From Apoda limacodes (Eukaryota > Arthropoda > Insecta > Lepidoptera > Limacodidae), in contig OX291547.1 of NCBI GenBank assembly GCA_946406115.1, forward strand, positions 16,807,001 through 16,871,000: a stretch of DNA of 64,000 nucleotides, written 5' to 3'. Below are positions 1 to 12,888 of this stretch, one piece after another (positions within the stretch are counted from its first letter, which is position 1; every line of letters starts with the position of its first letter). The notes under the pieces were generated by a model that saw only the letters and a list, made by a program, of their open reading frames with translations, did no database searches and was not told the origin of the DNA. The translations under genes were made by a program, and so were the position numbers.

Positions 1-560
1 CGATACATAAAATTATAGATGAAATTTATGTTGCGTGCATAAAAAAGTCAGTTTTTTACGGATAAAAAACGAACCGCTGGACCGATTTATTTCAGACTCC
101 TTTCAGATCTAAGTCATGACGTGGCGTATCGATTGATATGTCATCAGAGCGATTCGGTCCAGTAGTTATTGAGGAATCGAAAGCCAATATATGTCTACAT
201 ATATACATACATACGTACGTACACACACACAGACATCACTATAAAAATTATTGCAAATGAAACGTAAACGTAAAGAAAACACAAAACTTTCGATTTCGAT
301 TTTCGGACCTATTCCAATAACTTCTCAAGAGAAGTTAATATCCATTATTCATTTTATATTAATTTCAATATTAATTAATTTTAATAATTAATAATAAAAA
401 TATATATAATAATATATTTATTATACAATAATAAATAATAAAATAAGATTTTTACATTTTTAGGGTTACGTAGCCAATTAGATAAAACGAAACCCTGATT
501 ATATCTACAAATAGTTAATTCAGATAATTTTTCATCAATTCAAAAAAATTGGTCTTATGT
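1..560. other. No gene recognised
   Basis: AT-rich intergenic DNA with short TA and CA runs. I see no exon, RNA gene or complete repeat here. Confidence 0.5.
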
Positions 561-564
561 GTTT

Positions 565-660
565 CTTTTTTAATACCACCAGGGTGGCAAACAAGTTTAC
601 AGGCCGCCTAATACGAGTCAGTTAGCCTATAGACTCTACACGCTTCACCAGTGGCATTAC
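565..660 (-). repeat. Decayed CR1-type LINE 3' end
   Basis: The segment starts with ACCACCAGGGTGGCAAAC and keeps the 'accgcctaa...gcctat..ac..' pattern. It matches, in the same orientation, the better preserved copies near 38905, 52745 and 54085. It lies directly upstream of the LINE at 706. Confidence 0.55.
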
Positions 661-705
661 TTAAGCGTTGACTGTTTAAATAGAATTTTATTTCTCTAAA
701 GATAA

Positions 706-2019
706 CATAATTTTTCCCTGCCTAAAATCTCCAATCCTACCTCTCCTTCCCACTTTCGGCCAATTTCTATCTTGCCATTTTTATCAAAAGTGTTGGAGGC
801 GTGCGTGAATCGTCAGTTTTCCAGTTTTATCTACAACAACAACATTCTGAATCAATATCAATCTGGTTTTCGCCCTGGCCATAGCACTAGCTCAGCTCTT
901 CTTAAGGTCACAGAAGATATTAGACTGGCAATGGAAGACACTAAGGTTACTGTATTAGTACTAGTTGACTTCAGAAACGCGTTCAACACCGTTGATTATG
1001 ATATACTTCTATCTATTCTAACTAACCTTAATATTTGTCCTAATGCTTTAAACTGGTTTTCATCCTATCTTCATGGCCGCCAACAGTCTGTTCGCATAGA
1101 TCAACATTCCTCTGAATGGCGCAATCTTTCTGCCGGAGTTCCTCAAGGAGCAATCCTTTCCCCGCTTTTGTTTTCTATTTTTATCAATTTTATAACTAAC
1201 CTTCTCAGCTGTACTTACCACCTTTATGCCGATGACTTGCAACTTTACACAAGCACTTATATCGGAAACATTACAGAAGCCATTGATAAAGTTAATTTAA
1301 ACCTTGGTTACATTTCCGATTGGTCCCGCAGATTTGGGGTGACTGTGAATCCGTCCAAATGCCAAGCTATTATCGTAGGTAGCTCAAGGTTACTCAGTAG
1401 GATTGACTTAAGTACTTTGTCACAGATATACTATTAAAACACTATAGTACCCTTTACCTCTAGTGTAAAAGATCTGGGTCTATGTATAGACAATACTTTT
1501 AGTTGGCATGATCAAATCGCAGAAGTTAGTCGAAAAGTGCTAGTACAAACTCTAATCATTCCCATAATTGATTATGCTGATGTTTGTTATTTGGATCTGA
1601 CCCAAAATCATCTCAATAAACTTGATCGTCTCCTCAATTCTTGTATAAGATTTATTTTCAACTTAAGAAAATTTGACCACATTTCCCAATACCGTACTCA
1701 GCTTGGCTGGTTACCTATCCGGGAACGCAGATATACTAGAATTCTATGTTTTCTTTATACCATTTTAAATAATTCTCAATCTCCTCCATATTTAAAGAAA
1801 ATGTTTCAATATCTTCACTGTTCTCACGACAGAGAGCTTCGTTCTTCCTCTAACATGCTGCTACGTTTACCTTCACATCGTACTGGTTTTATTTCCAATT
1901 CTTTTACTATTCAGGCAGCACTACTCTGGAATGCGCTTCCTAAAAATATAAAGGAAAAGCCTTCCCGAAATAAATTTAAGCATTCGCTATACAAATACTA
2001 TTTAGGCTCACCTTTATAA
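706..2019 (+). pseudogene. LINE ORF2 reverse transcriptase, interrupted
   Basis: The reading frame opens with FRPISILPFLSKVLE, the usual RT start, and contains the palm signatures QSGFRPGHST, DFRNAFNTVD, GVPQGAILSPLLF and the catalytic YADD. A TAA at 1435-1437 interrupts the frame, and the same frame then continues to 2019 with the LINE C-terminal region (CIRFIFNLRK, QLGWLPIRERR, WNALPKNIK). About 20 residues seem to be missing between SRK and LVQT compared with relatives. It therefore cannot encode a full enzyme. Known family: jockey/CR1 superfamily; the exact clade is not assigned. Confidence 0.85.
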
Positions 2020-2338
2020 ATACTTTTCAATGAATCATATGCAGTACCTATATAGCAATATCTATGTACATATTTAAATATGTATTTATGTATGTGTATG
2101 TATGTATATTTAAATATATATTTACGTATATATTAATCTGTGTATTTATTTAATTTATGTATTCAAATCCTATACTGTATGTTACGTTTATGTTAGTAGA
2201 TAATAACCGTTCCTACTTAAACAACTACCTTAAGCTTTCTGCATGACCCTAAGGTCGACTGGTAGATAATGCCTAAGGCATTAAGTCCACCTATTGTATT
2301 TTAGTGCAATAAAGTGTTTAAATAAAAAATAAATAAAT
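706..2338 (+). mobile_element. 5'-truncated jockey/CR1-type non-LTR retrotransposon
   Basis: The copy begins inside the reverse transcriptase domain, runs through the ORF2 C terminus and a ~270-bp 3' UTR, and ends in an AATAAA-rich tail of AAAT repeats at 2320-2338. The 5' truncation and simple-repeat tail are those of a target-primed insertion. No endonuclease or ORF1 part is present. A target-site duplication was not clear. Confidence 0.8.
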
Positions 2339-2781
2339 AAAATAATTCGTTAATTACTTAAATAGATAAACTGACGTCTAATTACTAGAAATACTCCGCA
2401 TGCTTTTCCGTGGTTTACCACGGGTACAGCAGGAATCATTTTAAACGAGTGTCATAATCTGCTTTTCTTTCAACAACGAGAAAATTTGATTTAAACAAAA
2501 AAAGCAAAGTATTTGATGTTTCTTTAATTAATTTTTAGCGAGTTATTGCTTCCGAAGCTTATCATTTAATATTTATATTTTATTCTAAATCATACAAGTT
2601 TTAAATAACATTAAATATGTTTTAAAAATAAAATAATCTAAAATAAACTAAGAATAAATACCAATGTCTAACATTCCGCCTAAGTTGTAAAAATCTACAA
2701 ATATCGGTTTGTGCGTTTGAAGGTGGATGTTGAAAATTCCTTGGATTTAGCTCGTATACGTATGCGTTATCACCCTTTGGC

Positions 2782-3105
2782 AAAAAGGTTGTAGAGTATA
2801 TTGCTAGTTTTGTTGTTCATCGGATTCTAAAATCTTTGAAATGTGAATTGGAGCTTCGAAATGGTATTCAGAATAAAAAACTGAAAAAGGAATATAACAC
2901 AGCGTTTCTTCTCCGTAAAGTGGTAGCACCATTAAGGGACCATGATCTTTTCAATAATATACGGTTGCAGAACATAGAAAATGACGACATACGTCATTTA
3001 GATAAATTAATAAAAGCTGTTGCAGAGAAATACTTTGATACACGTATAACATTCATAAGAAAAGTATCAAAGAAAAGTATTTCTAAGAAGCACATATTAA
3101 AATGA
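2782..3105 (+). pseudogene. Possible THAP/P-element-like transposase C-terminal remnant
   Basis: An open frame reads KVVEYIASFVVHRILKSLKCE and then a basic, helical tail rich in K, N and I. The YIA.FV.....LKCE pattern resembles the C-terminal part of THAP/P-element-like transposases. No catalytic region is visible upstream and the frame starts within repetitive AT-rich DNA, so this is at best a fragment. A chance open frame is the main alternative. Confidence 0.3.
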
Positions 3106-6037
3106 GCCAATAATTTTTTAATATAATATTTTATTAAGGGTGCTTTCGTTAAAATCTAATTATTCGTAAAAGACAATATGTTTTTGTAAATTTTTTTAAC
3201 TATCGCATTAAGTTTTTCTTTCTGTTATTTGTGTAGAATAGAAAACTACTACTATTTTTAACAAAATATAACATCAACAATACTAAATTATACAAAATTT
3301 TAAGAATTTTTTTCAAAGTTTGTAAGTCGCGCACATTTATTTGTGTTAATCGGGAGTTTGTATGGCAGGTGGCCCGTTTACCGAAAACACTCTGAAAGAG
3401 CTTTTCGGATGAGAGTCAATTGTACAAAGACGGAGTTTAAATTCTGTAGTTCTTTAGTATCTTTTTAATATACTTAATGTTTTAAAAAATCTTAGCACTT
3501 AGTTTTTTTAATATATTGCCATAAACGTGTACATTTTTGTAATTTTTCAGAAACAATTTAAAACTAGCAAAAAATTACAGTATTAAATTATCTAGAAATA
3601 GTTAACTAATAATTTCGCAATATCAAAACTGTGTAGGTTTATGTGATTCCTGGTATTGGAATTATAAAAAGAACTGCTTGTATGCCAAAAAGATATCAAT
3701 TATGAACTAAAAAAAAACAATTTTCTATTTTGTGAAAATTAATTCCACCTATCGCATAGTTTTGACATATTTCTACTACACTATTAGGAATAACCCATAT
3801 AATATCTCCGTGATAGAATATAACTACTTACCTCTTTCAACATATAATTAGGACAAACCACAAAGTTTTGTTCCATTTATAATACACATTTTAAATTAAT
3901 GCAAGTCGAATATTTCATTATGCTTCGGACTTCATACAGTTGCTTAATCATTTCGCGTCCATTTCTATAAAGTCCTTGACTCCGTCACGTTCAACAGTGT
4001 AATCCCACATTAAATACGAATTCAACTAAACCCTTGTGTTGTTAGATAATGTAGTGTACTAGTTACTACTACCACATAATTGTACGTTGAGCGTTGCGAT
4101 TCGTCCGGCTTTTGTTTATTTTCTTGTATCTTTCAGCCTGTGAGGGGAAGTCAAGCAAGAAACGTAACGCAAGTTCACGAAAACACTCATTTAATTTAAT
4201 AGGAAATATCAGACGAAGCTAATACACATATATAGGTATTCGGTAAAACAATTTTTGTCGAGTTAAGGCCCGGGCCAATAATACATACCATCACAACCAT
4301 CAAAATCGGTGTTTTGTATTCCCCACTTTTCTTTTCAATCTCAACCGAATCGTATAGAAATTCCTGAAAGTCAATGAATAATTCTATGTCTATATGTTTT
4401 GTTTTCGTAATAATTAGTTAACATATTCGTACAGACACGGAGAAAAAACTTTAGAAGCTACAAGTAAATAATACTAATAACCACTAAAATATTAGTAATT
4501 CCGAGGACAAGTAAATTACACTGACGGTTACCGATGAGTTTTACTTATTGTGTTTACTGACAGGAAAAAACTAGTCTTGTTGGAATAACAGTGTTGTTTA
4601 CTAAAAACAAGTAAAATTTAATGGAATCCAAATAAAGTATAACACGCTTTCAATCAGCGTTTAACGATACGAGTTAGTCCTGATGAAGCTCTGTGATGCG
4701 AAGCGTACACAGTTGATAATAACTGTGTCAGTGTACCTGGTAGACGAAGGAAGGGTTCCGCGAATAGTGCGTCAAATCTGTTCAGCTCAGACATACTATA
4801 GTGAGGTTTTTTTTTCTATCTACTGTCTACTCTTGTTGGCCGCAGATGGTCTTTACAACTACACGCGGACTAACTTTTGCTGCGGTGCTGCTTGCACTCT
4901 TCAGCGAAAAGTTGGGGCGGCTTGCACAAGGTGTCCTAGACACGAACCTCGGCTTGGGCAACCGCTCTTAGAAACTAAAATTTGTATCATGCTAAATTTT
5001 ACCGCCGTTTCGGAAAATAGCAAACGCGTTCTGAAGAGAAGAAACGGCAAGAAACTCTTCAACCCTCGCCTATTATTATTTAAATCTAACTAGTCGAAGC
5101 ACCCGGCTATATTAGTGTGTGTGTGTGTGACCGCCTTGACTTGTGTTTCGGTATGTCGGTATATATGCAAACTGTCGAAAAAACTTCGATAGCGCGATGT
5201 AAGACGCGTGACGTCAACCTTAAGTCGTGGCAGTACGATATGATGTTTGTTATAAGTAAACTTCACTAATTCTTAGACAGGTGTGTGTAAACGTTAATTG
5301 GCCTTCACTATAATGACAAGTAGTGTTTTATCTGACCAATTTAATAAAACTTTTTGTAATCTTTAGTAAGCTTTATTTGTTAGTATTAAATTACCCTACT
5401 CATAAAATCAAGAAAAATTTTATAGGATTTGAAAAATTCTGTAATCCGAAGTACAAATTATTAATTACGGAAATGAATAAAACTATTTTGTTGTTATTAT
5501 TTTATGGAATTAATAAAATGTACTTAAATTTATATTGTTTTGTAATTTCCAGAATTTTTTTTATAAAATTAATAAAATTTAGTATTCACGCATTTTAATA
5601 AACAGTTTTTTTAATTCGAACAATATTTTTTTCTCAGTGGACCACATCTGAAAATGTCATAAAAAAGTCAACTTCTTCGACTTTTGTAGGTAGTTATTTA
5701 TTATTTTTAAAAAAAAATTATAAAAGCCAAAAATACAGAAATAGGGACTGTGTATTTCTATCATAATAAATAAAATATAATGGTCTAATGCCAAAAGCCA
5801 GGAAAAAAACAGGAGAATACGTTTGTATGGGGAAAAGCAGCCTTATATTTCCTCTTAACTAACCTTAACTTGTAAAACCTATACTCGTTTAACTTGTAAA
5901 ATTATTAAAGTAACTGTGCTGTTAAATCAGGATTTTAGAAAAAGTGAAATATCTAAATAAAAAATTATAACAAGTACCTACTCATCAAAACTTGGTTAAA
6001 AAGATCCCGGTGCCAGACGCCTTCGTTATGCCCAGGC
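3106..6037. other. Intergenic DNA, no gene recognised
   Basis: About 2.9 kb of AT-rich sequence without convincing exons. The stretch near 5030-5055 (aagaaacggcaagaaactc) resembles the LINE 3' tail repeat at 41275. Short GT runs occur near 5115. Open frames here have no domain signal. Confidence 0.5.
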
Positions 6038-6043
6038 TACATG
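6038..6043. repeat. Target-site duplication, left (TACATG)
   Basis: This 6-bp direct repeat immediately precedes AGTAGAGGG at the left tip of the palindromic element and is identical to 12889-12894. Six base pairs is the duplication length made by Polinton/Maverick integrases. Confidence 0.88.
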
Positions 6044-6057
6044 AGTAGAGGGCATTC

Positions 6058-6345
6058 GTTGGTTCTGGCGCACTACCCTCCAACCTCAACCCCTCGCCTA
6101 GAAAAAAGCTCACCAAGTTTTCTGCTTTGTACGACTCGCGCTTGACCACTCTCGAAACATCGTTGGTTCTGGCTCACTACCCTCCAACCCCAACCCCTCG
6201 CCTAAAAACTTTTCTGCCCCCGCACGACTCGCGCTTGACCACTCTCAAAGCCACCCCTGTGTCTGGGGTGTGGCGACTCTCGCGGTTGACCACTATCAAA
6301 ACCACTCCCTGTGTCTGGGCTATGTCGACTCACGCTTGACCAAAA
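6058..6345 (+). repeat. Subterminal minisatellite, left arm
   Basis: Diverged tandem units of about 100 bp start GTTGGTTCTGGC, pass through CCTCCAACC and CTCGCCTA, and end in GACTCGCGCTTGACCACTC. The last units are shortened and joined to TGTGTCTGGG blocks. The open frame across this stretch is a translation of the repeat, not a gene. Confidence 0.8.
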
Positions 6346-6837
6346 CTACTGCGTGACGTCACAGTGGCTCCTGTGTATAACTTGTTTCTTTGTATCATTA
6401 TCGTAATGGGTCTATCATGTTTTTCCCGTTCAAAATTAAGTTATTCTTATTTAATTACAATGATGTTGGTGGTGACATTCCAAAAACTAGTCCCCCGAGG
6501 GTGTATCTCAAGATTTTAGGGGTGTGTCCACTTACGCTTTACAAAAAATTAACCTGGAGACGTGTCGGTTCACGCTTGACATGACTTGACATGTTATACC
6601 TACAGAAAATCTTAAATTCAAGTCGGTCGAAGTTTAAAGGGAAAAGCTGATAATAGTGTTAAAGATTTACAACTAGCATCGACGTCAACATGATGTGTCA
6701 AATATGTGATTTACAGGTTAACCAAAGATTCTATGCTCAGCACTTACGATCTAAGTAACACAAATAGAAATGTCTTATTCTTAATCATAATTTACTTTAT
6801 GTGTCTGTTATATCACTTGTGAAGTATTTATAGCATC

Positions 6838-8912
6838 AATTGAAGAATCAATACTATTTTATTATTCATGCAGATTTTGATCAGGAAACAAAAGATTTAA
6901 AAAATTCTTTTGAATTTTTAAATTTGTCTATTAGGAATTGGATAAAAATTGGTGAATTAGAAAATTATTCAGAACCTTTAAGTGATGACATTAAAAATAA
7001 AATGTGTAATGTCACATAGTGATTTAGAAAAAAAAAAGAAAATGGTAGACCTTTAAAAAAAAACAGTTCTTAGAAATGCATGTTAATAAGTTCAATCCCT
7101 TACGGGGATCTTCGTATATTCGTAAAAAAGAACGATCAACAATGTTTTAAGTGGACTATATCCTGCAAATACACATTCCGATAGTGTATCATCATACTTT
7201 AGCCATCAAAATAAACTAACCTTTAATAATATTCAGTTCCCAATCAAATTATCTGATATACCCAAGGTAGAAAAACAAAATGACATTAGCATTAATATGT
7301 TTGAATTAGAGTTTAACAAAGAAAAAAAAACTTTACAAAATGTTCTAATTAATTACAAATTAACTTATTATTTTTAAACAATGGTTGAAATGGGTTTTTA
7401 ATTAATCACCAGAAGCATGACTGTGCTCAAATTTTTACTGAATAACTAGGAATTCATAAAAAAGAAAAATATTGGTTTAATAGGGAAACAAATAATGATG
7501 AAATCTATTTTGATAAATTTCAAAGAATATTAAAATTACATTTTATAATATATGCAGACTTTGTAGCTCATTTAAAACCCGTCGCCTATTGTATCCCTGA
7601 TCCATCGAAGTCATATACGTAAACAATACATGAACATGTAGTTTGTTCTTATGGATACTATATAAAATGTTCATATGATGATATACTGTCTATATACAGA
7701 ACATACTCAGAGCCTAATTGTACAAAAATGTTTTGAAAAATGATATTAGCAATATACATAGGATAAATTGTTTTCAAAAATGTCCACTTTCTTTAACTAA
7801 TGAAGAGAAGGATAAGACAATCGCAATTATGTTATATTAGGTGATGAAATCACAGTAGACTATGACTGGAATACTAGTAATTTTAGAGGTGTTAGTCACG
7901 AATTATTTAGTAGCACAAAGTATCGTGTTCCATTTTTCATTCCTATTTTATTTCACAATCTAAACAATTATGATGCTCATTTTATTGTTCATGCTTTGAA
8001 TTTTAAAGATTGAGAAATAAAAATAATTCCGCAAAATAAGTAAAAATATATTTCATTCTCATATAAACCTAATATGTCGTATAGTTCATTTGCGGTTTTT
8101 AGATTATTTTTAATTTATGATCTACTAGAGTTTAGATATATAGATGTTATATAAAGACCAATTTGCAGAATTAAGAAATCAATTACAAACGAATTTTAAT
8201 AAACTTATTAGGAAAGGTGTTTTTCTTCATGAATTTGTTAATTCTTATGAGTCCTTAAAAATTACATCTCTTCCAAATCAAGACGCTTTCTTTAACTCTT
8301 TAATACCAGTGTATCTAATTATAATAATAAACATGCTCAAAACGATGTCAGCCCAATTTAAATGTAAAAATATGTTGGAATATTCCAATCTATATTTAAG
8401 GACTTATGTTATGCTACTCACTGATATTTCTGAAAACTTTAGAATTTTTTATATCTAATGTGATATAATTGTAATTATTTATTTTCTTCTTTTTACACTA
8501 AGCTGTACACCTATCTATAATATATTTTTTGCCATGCAAAATGAGCTCTATTTTAAAATTAACCTGTAACCTTAAGTACCCTGAACATTTACATGATCTT
8601 AATTCAGATTTACCTTTATGCCTGAAAAACATTGTAAACGGTTATAGTAAAGATAAGAAATTAGTATCAATTTTTTATAATAAAACTAAAATATAATTTA
8701 CTATAGAAATCTCAAACAATGTTTACAACTTACTATGAAGTAAATTAGGGTTCATAGAATTTTACAGTTTAAGCATAGTCCTTAGTTGAAATATATATAT
8801 ACATTTAAATACACAAGTAAGAACTACAGCTAAAAGTGACTGAAAAAAGATTTTTATAAATAATACATTCTTTGGTAAATCTATGGAAAATGTTAAAAAC
8901 GTGAATTTGTGA
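6838..8912 (+). pseudogene. Decayed Polinton DNA polymerase B, left arm
   Basis: Scattered pieces align in order with the intact polymerase at 28144-31899: HADFDQETKDLKN near 6870, MHVNKFNPLRGSSYIR near 7077, YFSHQNKLTFNNI near 7198, then the exonuclease-III region FKCKNMLEYSNLYLRT near 8355, YPEHLHDLNSDLPLC near 8580 and FGKSMENVKN near 8872. Many stops and frameshifts separate them. The frame at 8144-8458 is the longest surviving piece. The enzyme cannot be functional. Confidence 0.82.
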
Positions 8913-9052
8913 AAAAAAAGATATTTATTTGGAGAATTATAAGTCAGTCTATGTATCACAAATGTAAATATTTCACGTGCAGAATTCGAAGTGTGAAACA
9001 CACTATATTACACAAAAAAATAAATAAACTTGTTGTAGACTTATATAAATAC

Positions 9053-9322
9053 TTAACCATTGTTTTTATCTTTATAATATCCAAGTTTCGTTTTATTAAA
9101 GTTTAATAATAAAGTAACTATAAATGTTATCACTAGGATAGTCTGAAGTATCGAAAAAAAGTGCATGGTATAATAATGAAAGTTATACATCAAAATTTTT
9201 ATATTTCCAATATACAAAATCGTAACAAGTATTTCGAGAGTCCTACAGACTTCACAAAAATTAATAAAACTTGTTGTAGATTTATAATTGCTTGATGTAA
9301 TTGCCGAATCTAAAGTTTTCAA
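9053..9322 (-). pseudogene. Polymerase B palm fragment, inverted relative to its arm (left)
   Basis: Read on the minus strand this keeps LMYNFHYYTMH and KTKLGYYKDKNNG. These correspond to LMYEFHYEYMN and KKLGLFKDENNG around the palm C motif of the intact polymerase. The catalytic TDTDS itself is lost. The rest of polymerase B in this arm reads on the plus strand, so the fragment is flipped within the arm. Confidence 0.7.
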
Positions 9323-9362
9323 GAAAATTGTGACAAAAAAAGAGATTTATTTGGAGAACTAT

Positions 9363-9500
9363 AAGTCTACAACAAGTTTATTTATTTTTTTGTGTAATAT
9401 AGTGTGTTTCACACTTCGAATTCTGCACGTGAAATATTTACATTAGTGATACATAGATACGACTTATAGTTCTCCAAATAAATCTCTTTTTTGTCACAAT
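9363..9500. repeat. Palindrome centre: extra copy of an arm segment
   Basis: About 96 bp at the centre (9367-9462) do not pair between the arms. The sequence from CTACAACAAG through CACGTGAAATATTTACA to CTCCAAATAAAT is a direct copy of 9788-9915 and the reverse complement of about 8915-9040. The segment thus exists three times, once at the turning point. Confidence 0.8.
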
Positions 9501-9504
9501 TTTC

Positions 9505-9774
9505 TTGAAAACTTTAGATTCGGCAATTACATCAAGCAATTATAAATCTACAACAAGTTTTATTAATTTTTGTGAAGTCTGTAGGACTCTCGAAATACTT
9601 GTTACGATTTTGTATATTGAAAATATAAAAATTTTGATGTATAACTTTCATTATTATACCATGCACTTTTTTTCGATACTTCAGACTATCCTAGTGATAA
9701 CATTTATAGTTACTTTATTATTAAACTTTAATAAAACGAAACTTGGATATTATAAAGATAAAAAACAATGGTAA
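9505..9774 (+). pseudogene. Polymerase B palm fragment, inverted relative to its arm (right)
   Basis: This is the mirror copy of 9053-9322. It differs by a G-to-E replacement within a shared ILYI.NIKILMYNFHYY stretch and by a 1-bp indel that changes the last residues. As on the left, its orientation is opposite to the rest of the polymerase in the same arm. Confidence 0.7.
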
Positions 9775-9915
9775 AGTATTTATATAAGTCTACAACAAGT
9801 TTATTTATTTTTTTGTGTAATATAGTGTGTTTCACACTTCGAATTCTGCACGTGAAATATTTACATTTGTGATACATAGACTGACTTATAATTCTCCAAA
9901 TAAATATCTTTTTTT

Positions 9916-11992
9916 TCACAAATTCACGTTTTTAACATTTTCCATAGATTTACCAAAGAATGTATTATTTATAAAAATCTTTTTTCAGTCACTTTTAGCT
10001 GTAGTTCTTACTTGTGTATTTAAATGTATATATATATTTCAACTAAGGACTATGCTTAAACTGTAAAATTCTATGAACCCTAATTTACTTCATAGTAAGT
10101 TGTAAACATTGTTTGAGATTTCTATAGTAAATTATATTTTAGTTTTATTATAAAAAATTGATACTAATTTCTTATCTTTACTATAACCGTTTACAATGTT
10201 TTTCAGGCATAAAGGTAAATCTGAATTAAGATCATGTAAATGTTCAGGGTACTTAAGGTTACAGGTTAATTTTAAAATAGAGCTCATTTTGCATGGCAAA
10301 AAATATATTATAGATAGGTGTACAGCTTAGTGTAAAAAGAAGAAAATAAATAATTACAATTATATCACATTAGATATAAAAAATTCTAAAGTTTTCAGAA
10401 ATATCAGTGAGTAGCATAACATAAGTTCTTAAATATAGATTGGAATATTCCAACATATTTTTACATTTAAATTGGGCTGACATCGTTTTGAGCATGTTTA
10501 TTATTATAATTAGATACACTGGTATTAAAGAGTTAAAGAAAGCGTCTTGATTTGGAAGAGATGTAATTTTTAAGGACTCAAAAGAATTAACAAATTCATG
10601 AAGAAAAACACCTTTCCTAATAAGTTTATTAAAATTCGTTTGTAATTGATTTCTTAATTCTGCAAATTGGTCTTTATATAACATCTATATATCTAAACTC
10701 TAGTAGATCATAAATTAAAAATAATCTAAAAACCGCAAATGAACTATACGACATATTAGGTTTATATGAGAATGAAATATATTTTTACTTATTTTGCGGA
10801 ATTATTTTTATTTCTCAATCTTTAAAATTCAAAGCATGAACAATAAAATGAGCATCATAATTGTTTAGATTGTGAAATAAAATAGGAATGAAAAATGGAA
10901 CACGATACTTTGTGCTACTAAATAATTCGTGACTAACACCTCTAAAATTACTAGTATTCCAGTCATAGTCTACTGTGATTTCATCACCTAATATAACATA
11001 ATTGCGATTGTCTTATCCTTCTCTTCATTAGTTAAAGAAAGTGGACATTTTTGAAAACAATTTATCCTATGTATATTGCTAATATCATTTTTCAAAACAT
11101 TTTTGTACAATTAGGCTCTGAGTATGTTCTGTATATAGACAGTTTATCATCATATGAACATTTTATATAGTATCCATAAGAACAAACTACATGTTCATGT
11201 ATTGTTTACGTATATGACTTCGATGGATCAGGGATACAATAGGCGACGGGTTTTAAATGAGCTACAAAGTCTGCATATATTATAAAATGTAATTTTAATA
11301 TTCTTTGAAATTTATCAAAATAGATTTCATCATTATTTGTTTCCCTATTAAACCAATATTTTTCTTTTTTATGAATTCCTAGTTATTCAGTAAAAATTTG
11401 AGCACAGTCATGCTTCTGGTGATTAATTAAAAACCCATTTCAACCATTGTTTAAAAATAATAAGTTAATTTGTAATTAATTAGAACATTTTGTAAAGTTT
11501 TTTTTTCTTTGTTAAACTCTAATTCAAACATATTAATGCTAATGTCATTTTGTTTTTCTACCTTGGGTATATCAGATAATTTGATTGGGAACTGAATATT
11601 ATTAAAGGTTAGTTTATTTTGATGGCTAAAGTATGATGATACACTATCGGAATGTGTATTTGCAGGATATAGTCCACTTAAAACATTGTTGATCGTTCTT
11701 TTTTACGAATATACGAAGATCCCCGTAAGGGATTGAACTTATTAACATGCATTTCTAAGAACTGTTTTTTTTTAAAGGTCTACCATTTTCTTTTTTTTTT
11801 CTAAATCACTATGTGACATTACACATTTTATTTTTAATGTCATCACTTAAAGGTTCTGAATAATTTTCTAATTCACCAATTTTTATCCAATTCCTAATAG
11901 ACAAATTTAAAAATTCAAAAGAATTTTTTAAATCTTTTGTTTCCTGATCAAAATCTGCATGAATAATAAAATAGTATTGATTCTTCAATTGA
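9916..11992 (-). pseudogene. Decayed Polinton DNA polymerase B, right arm
   Basis: Mirror copy of 6838-8912 with the same stops and frameshifts. The longest open piece is 10370-10684 and differs from the left arm by a single Y-to-F change. That shared damage shows the gene had decayed before the arms were duplicated, or that the arms have since been homogenised. Confidence 0.82.
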
Positions 11993-12487
11993 TGCTATAA
12001 ATACTTCACAAGTGATATAACAGACACATAAAGTAAATTATGATTAAGAATAAGACATTTCTATTTGTGTTACTTAGATCGTAAGTGCTGAGCATAGAAT
12101 CTTTGGTTAACCTGTAAATCACATATTTGACACATCATGTTGACGTCGATGCTAGTTGTAAATCTTTAACACTATTATCAGCTTTTCCCTTTAAACTTCG
12201 ACCGACTTGAATTTAAGATTTTCTGTAGGTATAACATGTCAAGTCATGTCAAGCGTGAACCGACACGTCTCCAGGTTAATTTTTTGTAAAGCGTAAGTGG
12301 ACACACCCCTAAAATCTTGAGATACACCCTCGGGGGACTAGTTTTTGGAATGTCACCACCAACATCATTGTAATTAAATAAGAATAACTTAATTTTGAAC
12401 GGGAAAAACATGATAGACCCATTACGATAATGATACAAAGAAACAAGTTATACACAGGAGCCACTGTGACGTCACGCAGTAGTTTTG

Positions 12488-12878
12488 GTCAAGCGTGAGT
12501 CGACATAGCCCAGACACAGGGAGTGGTTTTGATAGTGGTCAACCGCGAGAGTCGCCACACCCCAGACACAGGGGTGGCTTTGAGAGTGGTCAAGCGCGAG
12601 TCGTGCGGGGGCAGAAAAGTTTTTAGGCGAGGGGTTGGGGTTGGAGGGTAGTGAGCCAGAACCAACGATGTTTCGAGAGTGGTCAAGCGCGAGTCGTACA
12701 AAGCAGAAAACTTGGTGAGCTTTTTTCTAGGCGAGGGGTTGAGGTTGGAGGGTAGCGCGCCAGAACCAACGATGTTTTGAGAGTGGTCAAGCGCGAGTCG
12801 TACAAAGCAGAAAAATTGGTGAGCTTTTTTTTAGGCGAGGGGTTGAGGTTGGGGGGAAGTGCGCCAGAACCAACGAAT
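12488..12878 (-). repeat. Subterminal minisatellite, right arm
   Basis: Mirror of 6058-6345 with one additional unit of about 104 bp next to the tip, which accounts for the whole length difference between the arms. Units end with GCGCCAGAACCAACGA towards the element end. Confidence 0.8.
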
Positions 12879-12888
12879 CCCCTCTACT

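Larger units (their letters stand above)
6044..12888. mobile_element. Palindromic (snap-back) Polinton/Maverick derivative
   Basis: The element starts AGTAGAGGG and ends CCCTCTACT, is bracketed by the 6-bp duplication TACATG, and is one inverted repeat centred near 9414. Positions x and ~18828-x are complementary over about 3.3 kb per arm with very few differences. Both arms hold the same decayed Polinton-type polymerase B. Tips carry a ~104-bp minisatellite with one extra unit on the right. No intact gene remains, so it would need proteins supplied in trans. Its tip and minisatellite sequences differ from those of the large Polinton at 18891, so it belongs to another family. Confidence 0.88.

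Noticed and set aside
4683..5093. 136-aa open frame as a gene
   Set aside because: No domain, no splice or promoter context, and part of it overlaps a dispersed repeat motif.
6390..6584. 64-aa frame present in both palindrome arms (also 12244-12438)
   Set aside because: Conservation between the arms only reflects duplication; no motif and an otherwise dead element.
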